The notes under the pieces were generated by a model that did not search any database, was not told the origin of the DNA, and saw nothing but the letters and a program-made list of their open reading frames with translations. A stretch of 64,000 nucleotides of DNA from Epiperipatus broadwayi (Eukaryota; Onychophora; Udeonychophora; Euonychophora; Peripatidae): positions 13,034,258-13,098,257 of the forward strand of contig JAQFVV010000013.1 in NCBI GenBank assembly GCA_028023455.1, read 5' to 3'. The translations under genes and the position numbers were made by a program. Numbering within the stretch: position 1 is the stretch's first letter; the number at the start of each line of letters is the position of its first letter. Positions 1-11,045 of this stretch are shown piece by piece.

Positions 1-2092
1 TCAAATTCACAATCCTAGAGGAGTAGTACTTTGTGGTTTCTTAATAATAATTTATTTCTGTTAAACCAAACAAAATCTTTCTCAATAGAATATAGACTCC
101 CATATATTTGCATTAAAATCTTAATAGCAGACTGACAATTTGCAACAACAACAAAAAAAACTATAATGATTAAATAAATGAAAAATTTATCTTTAGCAAC
201 CTAGTGACTAAATTATAATCCTTACAGTAGCTATTTAATTGAGGGTAGCAACAAATTTAAATCCCAGGTAAGTGATAGTTTTAAGATAGCTTCTTGGATC
301 TTATTTCATGTTTAGACTTTTTATAGGGCATTACCTCCACTGGTTTGACTGTAGAGAATTCCACATGGCATTAGGCAGGCATATATTAATTTTAACTACC
401 ATTATTTTAGTTTCCATTTTATCCCAATTTTGAAAACAATCACAGTTCACCTTAATGAACAATTTTTTTAATCAAAATTACCATGGCATAAATTCTCCTC
501 TACCAAAACTTAACAAGTACTCAATTATTTGCTAAAGTTCTCATCTGATTTTGATTTTTTTAAACAACAAAGTGTTCCCCAAACTTGATTCTCACAAGCC
601 ACAGGCCAGTTTTTAAACTTTAACTAAAACTAACTCCTCCCAAACTTTCTTTTCTTAATTATTACTACATGGTTTTAAATCTATTTCACCCCCATCTTTT
701 CTAACTTTCTTTTTTTTAATTATTGCTACATGGTTTTAAATCTGTTTCACCCCCATCTTTTTTATAAATTTACTCTATTCAAATAAAAGTGTTATCTATA
801 AAACAAAAAATTAATTAACATTTTTCAATTTCAATTTATAGATAAAGGGTTGGAATTTATATGTTTTTATTAACATAAATTCATCTCTCTTATTTACTTA
901 TACCAACAAACTTTAACAATGGCAATACTTAACATTCCAATTACAATAAAATATTTTATGTTTGTGATAGTAATTAATATTTAATAAAATAAAAATATGT
1001 ACATATTATAATGCAGAATGGCTCTAGATTGAGATCTCCATTCTAGCATTACAATACTCCCCTCCCATCTAAGAGAAAAAAACCATAAAGTATCTTTTTA
1101 TTTTTTCTTCCCAATGGTTATTGGATTCTAATATTAGCACTATGCCAAGTTGATCTATATGAATCTTATGAATCCAATGCTACCTTATCATTCAGGTTAT
1201 TCCAATTATTACTATATTTTTCAACAGAAATCTAGCATTAATACCCAACATGACCCTAACCATTTGACTTCATTTATAGGATTCTGAATTTAATGCTATT
1301 ACTTTATTTAATGTATTAAGATTCTTGTTTGACAATCTCACTCTAACTTCTCTAAAGGCTTTATTTTTATTGACCCTCAAGTTACTAGCATCATATTATA
1401 TAAGAAATTTATCTCTAATCATAAAGTCAAGGTTTTAATTCAGGGAAGCTCTTTAATCTACTAATCATATTTTTATCCATTTGAGATGAATAACTAATTA
1501 TACAGGTTCATTATGGATAAGGACACTACTCTTTGCAAGGAGAAAATGCAATATATGCAACAGTAATTCAAATAGCCAGCCATGTACCTCTATATATTCA
1601 GCTAAGAACTTATTTCACTTAAGTTAAAAATGAACTGTCTGAAAATCAAAATATCATGTGATAAAGTTATATAATTTTTTGATTATAATTTAATAAAAAA
1701 TTAGACACAACATACAAGTATATACACAATAAAAAACAGGATGATAATTAACACACATCAGATTTTACAAATATTTTGTAAATTTACCATAAATCTTTAA
1801 TAAATATTCTATAATGATGATAATGTTTGTTATGAATATTGCATGTATATAAGTTGACAGTTGATAGCATAAAACAAAATAACTAAACATCTTTATTACT
1901 TATTATTATTATTAGGTCTTTTCTGGAAAATATATTAAATCTTACTGTGGTATTTTTTTAAGATCACGAATAATAATATAAAGAGGAAATACTCTTTTAT
2001 TTTAAAATGAGTTTAATTACTCTATAGTCATTTATTCTATTTAATTGTCCTGGTATTCCGAAGCATTTATTGTTTCTTCTTTTGTCCTTTAA
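1..2092. repeat. 2.1-kb tandem repeat, copy 1
   Basis: First visible copy of a long tandem repeat; it probably begins before the window. The opening segment (CAAATTCACAATCCTAG, then a purine-rich stretch and a run of CAACAA) recurs at 2093 and again at 8391. An internal landmark (a CTCTAGATTGAGAT palindrome-like block near 1020) recurs near 5650 and 9680. No coding frame or RNA gene is visible. The small reverse-strand frame at 1997-2239 crosses the unit junction and is not supported as a gene. It is a satellite-like or segmental repeat of unknown origin. Confidence 0.75.
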
Positions 2093-2735
2093 ATTCACAA
2101 TGCTAGAAAAGCGGTATTTTGTGCTTCTATAATAGTTTATTTCTCTTAAACTAAACAAAATCTTTCTTGATAGAATTTGGCTTCCATATGTTTGCATTGA
2201 AATCTTAATAGCAGACAAATAAAATCTTTTAAATAACAATTTGCATTAACAAAAAACTATAATATTAAATAAATGAAAAATACATCTTTAGTATCTTATA
2301 GTACCTATTTAATTGAGGATAACAACCAATTTAAATCCCACATAAGTGATATTTTTAAGCAGCTTCTTGGATCTCATTTCATGTTTAGACTCTTTATAGG
2401 TATTATCTCCATTGGTTTGACTAGAGTTTTATATGGCTTCAGCCTTTAAGTGGGCATATATTAATTTTAACTCACTATGATTTTATTTTTTATTTCTTTC
2501 AAATTTTGAAAACAATTGAAGTTCAACTTCACAAACAATTTTTTTTAATCAAAATTACCACATTTTAAATTCTTCTTTACCAAAGCTTAACAAGAAATCA
2601 ATTATTGACTAAACTTCATCTAATTTTGATTTATTTTTAAACAACAGAATGTACCCAAATCTTATTCTCACAAGCCAGCTGTTAAACTTCAACTAAACTA
2701 ATTACCCCCAACTTTTCTGTTTTTTTAATTATTAG

Positions 2736-5336
2736 TATTGTACCAGTCGAAAAACCCACCACCTGAATGCAAGTCGGATTCAAACTCAGCTGGTTCAAAC
2801 TGAATTCAAACCCAACTCACCAGCTCAGATTAGTATAAATCAATGGCACAGTGCTATGCGCCAAGAAACTAGCTCAACGGTTGGTGAGAATCAGAGACCC
2901 CTAAACTGACATTAATATTTGATAATAAACTGGCTAAAATAATTTTAAATCAAATCATATGTATATGTTCGGGTTGCCAACACAGACAGCAAGTATTAAC
3001 ATTAAAATAAGCATAAAAGAATTAAGAACTAAGAAACCAAGTGTGTTTAGAAAAGATTTAATAATAATAATTTGTTTTGTTTGAATTTTAAATAATGATT
3101 ATATTAATTAATTCTAGTCCTTAAACAAAGTTTATAATCATAATAAGAGTGGCAGTCCTTATTATATGCCAATGAGTATCATGCAATATTGGAATTCTAT
3201 GTCTATGCTCCCAACAAGAAATAAAAGGCAGATAAAGGTATTCATTAGTAAAGGGAACTATTACTCTAATTTTATACGAAAGAATGTGATATTTATTTCA
3301 CATTCGCAAATCCATTTGTGAAGAGCAAGATACGTATTTTAGGGCATAACTTTAATCTTTATTGGAAACTTATTTAATTTGAGATAACTGAGAATTTGTT
3401 TGACTTTAATTGAAATCAGAGCGGGCTTTACTGGAACAGAGAGGTAACGGTGCTGACGAATTATGAGCTATAAAATGAAATTGAAAGATAATAGCTAGTC
3501 GATAATCGAAGTTCTATGGCGGCTTGCGTCTGACAAGTCTTATGCCCTTTGACTAATATGAACAGGAGAGGAAGTGCTTTCTTCCTCGATAATTTAAAAT
3601 AACAGAAATATGATCACCGACCAGCCTAACGGAGCAGAAGATTGCCCTACGTCAGCAACGTTTGAAGATGATGACTTGATAGTCATCATTTGAATACTAA
3701 AACCCATATAGAATGCTCTATGTGATGACTTGATCAATTAATTAAAGTCAAATGAGCTTTTAACTTAAACTATTTAAATGCATTATAAAATTATATTCAT
3801 CATGCCCCAAATATCGTGCCCTTCCTGAATCTTAATAGAAAATAACTAAGTTGAATTAGAATATATTTATTTGATTCCTTTACCGGTCCTTTGTAAAAGC
3901 ATTTTAAGATTATATTTGAATAATAAATAAAAATTAGTGAAACGAGAAAATAGCGGCATAGATTAAAGACGGAGCTAATAATTTATTATTAGCTAATGAT
4001 AAAATAACAATCATTTAATAATTTCTTTCGACTCGATGATTGATCGAACTGTATAAATCTAGTTCTAATGGGCGAGAATTAACTATCAGAATTTAATCTT
4101 ATATTACTTGTATAAGGCAAAGGCAATGAGGGAGATCATCGAGTCGAAGGATTATTGGCATATAATTAAAAACAGCAACATTAATAAATCACACACTAAA
4201 TATATATAATATAATAAATGAACCGCCATAGTAATGAAGGAAAGTTAAATTTAAAGACTAGAGATTGAGAGAATTACTAATTTAAAATAGCATAAATAAC
4301 AGGTTTTACACAGAGTATTATTATATTATAAATGAATGAAAGAGCTCTTAAAGGGAGTGTAAAGTAAAGTTCGGAAACTGGCCAGATGGTTTAGGATTCA
4401 TTATGGAAATATATTACCCATTTCTTCTGGGGCTGGTTCCCTTAGGTTACAGTCCGAGTTGGTAAAACATAAGCACCATTTGATTGATTACTTGAACAGC
4501 ATTTTATTTGATTTTGGCAGCCTGATTTGTCCGGAAAGAATTTAGCAGCTTCATTGAAGATTTTTAGGGGATTTCAGGAACAAATAGCCAGATTCCTGAT
4601 GTTTTAGCCCTTCACCATGATCGAAACACTATTTAATTTTATAATTTAAAAACGCACAGAGTTGACTGCACTTCTCTACAACAAAGATGGCTTTTTTTCC
4701 AAACTTTTCAGAGCTATATATCTGTCCTCTGATGCCTTCAGGCTAGCGCTTCTTTCATTATCAATGTTTTTAGATTTACTGATTGTTTTTAGATACATTC
4801 CTTCGATAAGGCTTACAAATTCATTAACTTGAATTCATTTTCTAATTAGAAAATGAATTCTTAAAATCAGAAAATGATTTTAATTAGGAAATCCTTATCT
4901 TTTTCTAATTAATAAAACATTAACTGTTGTTTTTGGAACAGAAAAATCTGAAAGCTTATCGAAAGAATGTAGCTTTTAATCATTAAACTTTAACAAATTA
5001 TTTAAAAATAAAATCAAACATTCCCGACGCAATGAAACTTTTAAACAATTATATATATTTAAATATTTACAAATATATACGCACAATCCACGCAATTATA
5101 ATATATAAATTCATGAATAATTCTATCATGAATTTATTAATAGAATTGATCAATTTAAATCTGAAACTAATTAATTTGAATACACATTTATAAAATAAGT
5201 TATTCTTTATGGAAATTAGCATGGATTGAACATATAAAGCCCCATTGCATCGGAAATTTAAGGTTAGTACTAGGGTTTGAAGTGGGCTTATGGCTAGATG
5301 TCATGAAGCTAGGATCGAACTCAGATCTGACTGCTT
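2736..5336 (+). mobile_element. dispersed 2.6-kb repeat, copy A (inserted in tandem unit)
   Basis: Begins near TTGTACCAGTCGAAAAACCC and ends before CTATATGGTTTTAAA, interrupting the tandem unit. Most of it (about 2736-5165) has a reverse-complement partner at 44220-46866. Shared landmarks include AACTCACCAGCTCAGAT, CCAAGAAACTAGCTCAA, GTTCGGAAACTGGCCAGA and a fold-back around 4830-4860 (TTTTCTAATTAGAAAA). Base composition is less AT-extreme than the surroundings. No open frame of useful length, no terminal repeat and no clear target duplication were found, so the class is unknown. It could be a non-autonomous element or the untranslated part of a larger one. Confidence 0.65.
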
Positions 5337-6485
5337 CACTATATGGTTTTAAACCCATTTACACCCACCTCTTCTTCTCTATAATTTCCTCTATTCAATT
5401 AAAAGTTTGTTATTTATAAAATAAAAAAATAATTAATATTTTTCAATTTCAATTTATAAATAGGTGTTGGAATTTATATGCTTCTATTATCATAAATTCA
5501 TTCTCTTATCTACTTATATCAATAAAACTTTAACAATAGCAATACTCAAAAATCCAATTAAAACAAAAATATTTTATGTGAGTGTAATCAACATTTTTTA
5601 ATATAAAAAAATAGCAAAAAAAAAATAATTGTATATAGTATAATGCAGAATGTCTCTAGATTGAGATCTCCATTCTAGCATTATAATGCTTCCCTCTAAG
5701 AGAAATGAAACAAAATATCTATATTTTTTCTTTCCAATGTCTATTGGATTCTAATATTAGCACCATGTGATTATGGATCTTATTAATCCTATTGCTGCCA
5801 TATCATTTAGGTCATTCTAATTATTATTATATCTTTCAACAGAATTCCAGCATTAATACTGAATATGACTCTAACCATTTGACCGCATTTATAGGGTTCT
5901 GAACTTAATACCCTTAGTTTATTTAATGTATTAAGATTCTCATTTGACAATCCCACTCCCTCACATTTTTAAGGTCAAATTGCATACAGGAAACTTATTT
6001 CTAGTCATAAAACTGAAATTTTAATTCAGGAAAGCTCTTGAATATACTGTTCATATATATATACAATATTTTATTTTATCCATTTGAGATGAATAAATAA
6101 TTATATGGATAAGGACACAAAACTCTTGGCAAGGAGAGAATGCAATACATGTACAGTAATTCAAATATTCCTCAGCTAAGAACCTATTTCTCTTAAGTTA
6201 AAATGAACTGTTCAATAAGATCAAAATGGTATGTGATAAATAAATTACTAATTTTAATACATGATTACATACAAGTATATACATAATAAAAACACAGTAT
6301 GATTGACACACATATAGATATTTACAAATATTTTAACTGAAACACATAGGCTTATTATACACCAGTGTTTATATATGTAATATATAGGGTATAAGAGCAC
6401 AGACTTTCACATGACCCACCACTCTCCACACTATCTCATAACACTAATACACTTGAACACATATATGTTGAAAAGATAAATAATC

Positions 6486-6530
6486 ACCAATATATGTGCT
6501 TCATGCTAAACCGAGCAATCATCAGTTGGT
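6486..6530 (-). ncRNA. hammerhead ribozyme, degenerate copy (family 1)
   Basis: Same layout as the intact family 1 hammerheads, with CUGAUGA and stem I ACCAA/UUGGU present. The base after GAA, which starts stem III, is G instead of A, and the second stem III base is also changed, so stem III is weakened. Loop II has one extra base. Self-cleavage is doubtful. Confidence 0.55.
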
Positions 6531-6960
6531 ACAGACTACCATCTCTACACATATATGCCATAAGTGCTCAGATATATATTAAGATAGCCAATCCTCATAC
6601 TTTAATGGACAGGCTTCAATCTACTCCACACTCCAACTCTTCAACTGTCCATCCAATTGAAAATCTCATGATGGAATGCTGAAAGGCCACTGTGAGGCTG
6701 AGATTCTTGTCATACCCATGTTGACCTAAGGGCAATCTGATCTCTCATGTACAGGACATAATCCATTTAATACATGTACAGGGGATGGGTAGACATCTCT
6801 ATGTAATAACTGAAATGCACAGGCTTATTATATATACCTGTGTCTATATATGTAATATATAGGGTATATGAGCACAGATTTTCACATGGCACACCATTCT
6901 CCACACTATCTCATAACACTGATATGCTTGAACACATATATGTTGAAAAAATAAATAATC

Positions 6961-7004
6961 ACCAATATACATATTTCATGCTAAACCAGCAATCATCAGT
7001 TGGT
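6961..7004 (-). ncRNA. hammerhead ribozyme, type I layout (family 1)
   Basis: Reading the minus strand from 7004: stem I 5' strand ACCAA, core CUGAUGA, stem II UUGCU-GGUUU-AGCAU (four Watson-Crick pairs plus a U-U next to the core), GAA, stem III AUA-CA-UAU, cleavage base A at 6966, then stem I 3' strand UUGGU at 6965-6961. Beyond stem I, UAAUC and GAUUA pair, leaving a UGG bulge on one side. An outer stem I bulge like this often makes the loop contact in natural hammerheads. All catalytic core bases C3-A9 and G12-A14 match the consensus. Expected cleavage is between 6966 and 6965. Confidence 0.85.
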
Positions 7005-7463
7005 CCAGATTACTATCTTTACTGGTTTAGCATGAAATACATATATTGGTGATTATTTATCTTTTCAACATATATGTGTTCAAGTGTATCAGTGTTATGA
7101 GATAGTGTGGACAGTGGTGAGTCATGTGAAAGTCTGTGCTCCTATACCCTATATATTACATATATAGACACAGGTATACAATAAGCTTGTGTGTTTCAGT
7201 TATTACATAGTAGAGATGTCTGCCCATCTCTTGTATATGTATTAAATGGATTATGTTCTGTACATGAGGGTCAGATTGACCTTAGGTTGACATGAGTGTG
7301 ACAAGAATCTTTGCCTCAGGGTGACCTTTGAGCATTCCATCATCAGATTTTCAATTGGATGGACAGTTGAAGAGTTGGAGTGTGGAGTAGATTGAAGCCT
7401 GTCCATTAAAGTATGAGGATTGGCTATCTTAATATGGCATACATATGTAGAATGGTAATCTGG

Positions 7464-7507
7464 ACCAACTGATGATTGCTGTTTTAGCATGAAATACATA
7501 TATTGGT
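7464..7507 (+). ncRNA. hammerhead ribozyme, type I layout (family 1)
   Basis: ACCAA at 7464-7468, CUGAUGA at 7469-7475, stem II UUGCU-GUUUU-AGCAU, GAA, stem III AUA-CA-UAU, A at 7502 as the cleavage base, UUGGU at 7503-7507. Loop II differs by one base from the other copies while the stems are kept. The outer stem I pairs (UAAUC/GAUUA) are also present. Lies 474 nt before the next ribozyme in the same array. Confidence 0.85.
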
Positions 7508-7874
7508 GATTATTTATCTTTTCAACATATATGTGTTCAAGCTTATCAGTGTTATGAAATAGTGTGGAGAGTGGTGGGTCATGTGAGAGTCTGTGCTCAT
7601 ATATCCTATATATTACATATATAGACACAGCCTGTGTGTTTTGGTTATTACATAGTAGAGATGTCTGCCCATCCCTTGTATATGTATTAAATGGATTACG
7701 TTCTGTACATGAGGGGTCAGATTGACCTTAGTTTAACATGGGTGTGATAAGAATCTCAGCCTCAGGGTGACCTTTGAGCATTCCATCATCAGATTTTCAA
7801 TTGGATGGACAGTTGAAGAGTTGGAGTGTGGAGTAGATTGAAGCCTGTCCATTAAAGTATGAGGATTGGCTATC

Positions 7875-7912
<38 letters not shown>

Positions 7913-7937
7913 CACTTATGTAGAGATGGTAATCTGG

Positions 7938-7981
7938 ACCAACTGATGATTGCTGGTTTAGCATGAAATAGATATATTGGT
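7938..7981 (+). ncRNA. hammerhead ribozyme, type I layout (family 1)
   Basis: ACCAA at 7938-7942, CUGAUGA at 7943-7949, stem II UUGCU-GGUUU-AGCAU, GAA, stem III AUA-GA-UAU, A at 7976 as the cleavage base, UUGGU at 7977-7981. Only the two-base stem III loop differs from the neighbouring copy, so the pairing parts are preserved. Confidence 0.85.
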
Positions 7982-9155
7982 GATTATTTATCTTTTCAAC
8001 ATATATGTGTTCAAGTGTATGTATCAGTGTTATGAGATAGTGTGGAGAGTGCTGGGTCATGTGAATGTCTGTGCTAATATACCCTATATATTACAAATAT
8101 TTTGTAAAATTCTATAATAATGATATTGTTACACGCGATTATTACATGTATATAAATTGACAGTTAATAGCATAAAAGAAAATAACTAAAACAACTTTAT
8201 TAATTATTATTATTAGGCCTTTCTGGAAAATAAATTACATCTTAACCATGGTATTTCTTTAAGGTCACATATGATCATACAAAGAGAAAATACTCTTTTA
8301 CATTAAAATAAGGGAATTTATCTACATAAGGTCAGATATTCTATTAACTATTCAGATGTTCCCAATCATTTATTTTTTCTTTTGTCCTTCAGATTCACGA
8401 TCCTAGAAGAGCGGTATTTCATGTTAAACCGAAAAGTCTTACTCAGTAGTTTACATTAAAATCTTAATAGCAAACAGACAATTTGCAACAACAACAACAA
8501 GAAAAAAACATAATGATTAAATAAATGAAAAATACATCTTTAGTAATAGCTATTTAATTGCGGATGGCAAAGTATTTAAATCCCAGATAAGTGATATTTT
8601 TAAGGCAGCTTCTTGGCTCTTATTTCATGTTTATATTCTTTATAGGGCATTACCTCCACTGGTTTGACTGTAGAGAGTTCCACATGGCTTCAGGGGAGCA
8701 TATATTAATTTTTAACCCACCATTATTTTAGTTCCCATTTTTTCCAATTTTGAAAACAATCACAGTTCAATTTGATGAACTTTTTTTTTTAATCAAAATT
8801 AACCCGGCATAAATTCTCCTCTATCAAAGCTTAACAAGCAAGTAATCAACTATTGGCCGAACTTCCTCGACCGATTTTTTTTAAAAAACAAACATCAAAG
8901 TGCCCTCCAATTTTGATTTTCAAAAGCCAGATACCAAACTTCAACTAAAACTAATTAGGTCCAACTTTTTTTTTTAATTATTAACGATTGTAAAAAAAAA
9001 TTATTATCACTTGGTTTTAAATCCGTTTCAACGCCCCTTCTCTATTATTTCCTCTTTTTTGATGTTTATTATAAAATTTCATCTATTCGATTAAAAAGTT
9101 TGTTATCTATAAATGAAAAATTAATTAACATTCTTCATTTTCAATTCATAGATAA

Positions 9156-9482
9156 TAACTGAAACACAGGCTTATCATATATCTGTGTCTATATATGTAA
9201 TATATAGAGTATATAAGCACAGACTTTCACATGAAGAGTTAGAGTGTGTAGTAGATTGGAGCCTATCCATTGAAGTATGAAGTTTGTCTATCTTAATATA
9301 TATCTGAGCACTTATAGTATATATGTGTGGGAGATAATAATCTGGACCAACTGATGTTCGCTGGTTTAGCATGAAATACGTATATTGGTGATTATTTATC
9401 TTTTCAGCATATATGTGCTTGAGTGTATCAGTATTGATAGATAGAGTGGAGAGTGATGGGTCATGTGAAAGTCTGTGCTTAT
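9156..9482 (+). mobile_element. family 1 retrozyme-like insertion, short fold-back copy
   Basis: A 327-bp partial family 1 element inside the third 2.1-kb tandem unit. It is flanked by an exact 13-bp duplication, AATTCATAGATAA, at 9143-9155 and 9483-9495. It starts with about 80 bp in one orientation (ATAAGCACAGACTTTCACAT) and then switches, so its ends are inverted copies of each other (ATGTGAAAGTCTGTGCTTAT). It contains one mutated ribozyme at 9346-9389. The 13-bp duplication matches the other family members, so the mode of insertion is likely shared. Confidence 0.75.
9346..9389 (+). ncRNA. hammerhead ribozyme, mutated core (family 1)
   Basis: ACCAA at 9346-9350 and UUGGU at 9385-9389 are intact, and GAA plus stem III AUA-CG-UAU are intact. 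The core reads CUGAUGU, so the invariant A9 is lost, and stem II has a further change (UCGCU for UUGCU). Probably inactive. Confidence 0.55.
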
Positions 9483-9717
9483 AATTCATAGATAAATGTT
9501 GGAATTTATATGCTTTTATTAACATGAATTCATTTCTATTATTTACTTATACCAACAAAACTTTAAAACAATGGCACTACTCAATAATCTAATTCAAATA
9601 AAATATTTTATGTTTGAGTAATTAATATTTTTTAATAAAATAAAATAAAATAAAAAATTGTACATATTATAATGGAGAATGTCTCTAGATTGAGATATCC
9701 ATTCTAGTATTATAATA

Positions 9718-10045
9718 TATAATTGTGTTCTTTGGAAAAGAGAGTGCTTTATTTATATAAATACAATTAGAAACTATGTAGTGAAAAAATTTCAATAGTG
9801 TATGATATAATTTGAAATTACTCAAAGAAGGTAGCTATTGGTAAACTGACTTCATACATATACTTGCATATATCTGTAAAAGTGACAAACTTCTATATAA
9901 TTTTTATGATTCTCAAAGATCTCTTGAATACTTTAAAAATGTAAACTATTTCCACTTCCAGTTTTATTTTTGTATTAATAGATTTATAAAATTATTTTGT
10001 AGTATGAGAATGGTATGAGAATGCAATATATATATATATATATAT
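9718..10045. other. AT-rich stretch, nothing recognised
   Basis: Begins where similarity to the 2.1-kb unit ends. It holds no open frame, no repeat recognised elsewhere in the window, and ends in a TA run of about 20 bp next to the family 2 array. Confidence 0.5.
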
Positions 10046-10206
10046 ATGATCAATAGATGGCGTTTTACCAAAACCACCAAACAAATATCTACTTGTTAGG
10101 CTGGGTTTAAAGACTTTACCGGTCTGAAAAATTCATGCTTGCAAACTGATAAAAACTTTTTGCATAAACACTTGGAGTCAGTGTTTAGATCTAGTTTCTA
10201 GCTCTA

Positions 10207-10255
10207 ACCTTCACTGATGATAGCAAATTAGCTTGAAATCAGCTGATCTGAGGGT
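10207..10255 (+). ncRNA. hammerhead ribozyme, type I layout (family 2)
   Basis: Stem I 5' strand ACCUUCA (10207-10213), core CUGAUGA (10214-10220), stem II AGC-AAAUUA-GCU closed by a U-U next to the core, GAA (10235-10237), stem III AUCA-GC-UGAU, C at 10248 as the cleavage base, stem I 3' strand UGAGGGU (10249-10255). Stem I makes seven pairs, one of them G-U. All core bases fit the hammerhead consensus. Expected cleavage is between 10248 and 10249. Its primary sequence differs from family 1 outside the core. Confidence 0.85.
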
Positions 10256-10618
10256 GGGAAAATGAAAGAGATAGTGAATTCTGACTCTTTTGTCATTTAT
10301 GTAAACAAATATACACTTGTTCGATGGTTTTGGTAAAATGCCATCTATTGATCATAAATACAAGTGATAGCAAGTTACGTGATTCTAACTTGTTTTTTGT
10401 TTTTCATAAATGTACTTTTAAAGGTTTTTGCAATGATATATATTGCAGAGGCTTTGACTATGTGGTGAAACTGAACTGAGATCAGACCCATGTAGCTATC
10501 TGGCTTGTTAGGCTGGGTTTGAACACTTTACTGGTCTGAAAAATTCATGCTTGCAAACTGATAGAAACTTTTTGTATAAACACTTGGAGTCAGTGTTTAG
10601 ATCTAGTTTCTAGCTCTA

Positions 10619-10667
10619 TCCTTCACTGATGATAGCAAATTAGCTTGAAATCAGCTGATCTGAGGGT
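10619..10667 (+). ncRNA. hammerhead ribozyme, type I layout (family 2, second unit)
   Basis: Second copy, 412 nt after the first. Core CUGAUGA at 10626-10632, the same stem II, GAA and AUCA-GC-UGAU, cleavage base C at 10660, UGAGGGU at 10661-10667. The outermost stem I base is changed (U for A), leaving six pairs. The core is intact. Confidence 0.8.
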
Positions 10668-10833
10668 AGCAAATGAAAAAGATAGTGAATTCTGACTCTT
10701 TTGTAGTTTATGTAAACAAATATACACTTGTTCAGTGGTTTTGGTCAAATGCCATTAATTGATCATAAATACAAGTGATAGCAAGTTACGTGATTCTAAC
10801 TTGTTTTGTTTTTCATATATATATATATGAGAT

Positions 10834-11032
10834 GAACCCAGACTTTTAAGCTCTCTACATCTACTCAGTTTATCTTATACAGCTGATACACTTGACCACA
10901 TACATATGAAAAAGATAAAATCCGTATTTTGGAGATCATTTATCTGTTTCATATGCATGTGGTCATGTGTATCAGTTGTATAATATGGATTGGATAGATG
11001 TAGGGAGCTTAAAAATCTCAGTTCCAATCTCT
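10834..11032. repeat. fold-back repeat related to family 1
   Basis: Hairpin with arms about 10834-10920 and 10946-11032 (CTTTTAAGCTCTCTACATC against GATGTAGGGAGCTTAAAAA). The arm sequence resembles the ends of the repeats at 12427-13330 and, more distantly, of family 1 units. The ribozyme region is missing. Confidence 0.55.
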
Positions 11033-11045
11033 TATTACATTATGT

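Larger units (their letters stand above)
6335..8090. mobile_element. family 1 retrozyme-like array (inverted multimer)
   Basis: Array of about 474-bp monomers. Two units read in one direction (from 6335 and about 6808). At about 7025 the array flips, and about two and a half units read the other way to 8090. Four ribozyme sites are present: a degenerate one at 6486-6530 and intact cores at 6961-7004, 7464-7507 and 7938-7981. The two plus-strand sites are 474 nt apart, which is the monomer length. The whole array is flanked by an exact 13-bp duplication, TTACAAATATTTT, at 6322-6334 and 8091-8103; copy 1 of the host repeat has a single such site. The small open frames inside are chance frames. 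Inserted as one unit or expanded after insertion: not resolved. Confidence 0.8.
2093..8390. repeat. 2.1-kb tandem repeat, copy 2, split by two insertions
   Basis: Second copy of the 2.1-kb unit. It spans 6.3 kb because of two later insertions: the dispersed repeat at 2736-5336 and the retrozyme array at 6335-8090. Subtracting them leaves about 1.94 kb, close to the length of copy 1. Host sequence resumes in register after each insertion: the TGGTTTTAAA block follows 5336, and the ACAAATATTTTGTAAA block follows 8090, as at 1767-1782 in copy 1. This lets copy 1 serve as an empty-site reference for both insertions. Confidence 0.75.
8391..9717. repeat. 2.1-kb tandem repeat, copy 3, truncated
   Basis: Third copy. 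It starts with the same CACGATCCTAGAAGAGCGG-like opening as copies 1 and 2 and stays alignable to about 9717, the equivalent of unit position 1050. Similarity then stops. It carries the family 1 retroposon at 9156-9482. No genes are visible. Confidence 0.7.
10046..10815 (+). mobile_element. family 2 retrozyme-like array (412-bp unit)
   Basis: Nearly two direct copies of a 412-bp unit (CTTGTTAGGCTGGGTTT at 10092 and 10503). They are preceded by a short inverted piece: 10046-10089 is the reverse complement of about 10311-10356 (TGGTTTTGGTAAAATGCCAT against ATGGCGTTTTACCAAAACCA). Each unit carries a hammerhead at 10207-10255 and 10619-10667. The array sits in a TA microsatellite, so the target duplication cannot be read. 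Unit sequence is unlike family 1 except for the ribozyme fold. It has the same architecture of tandem units plus a snap-back end. Confidence 0.75.

Noticed and set aside
6494-9525. Short frames on both strands within the family 1 array and the 9156 copy
   Set aside because: The same frames recur in each monomer only because the DNA is repeated; they run through the ribozyme and differ by stops and frameshifts between copies.
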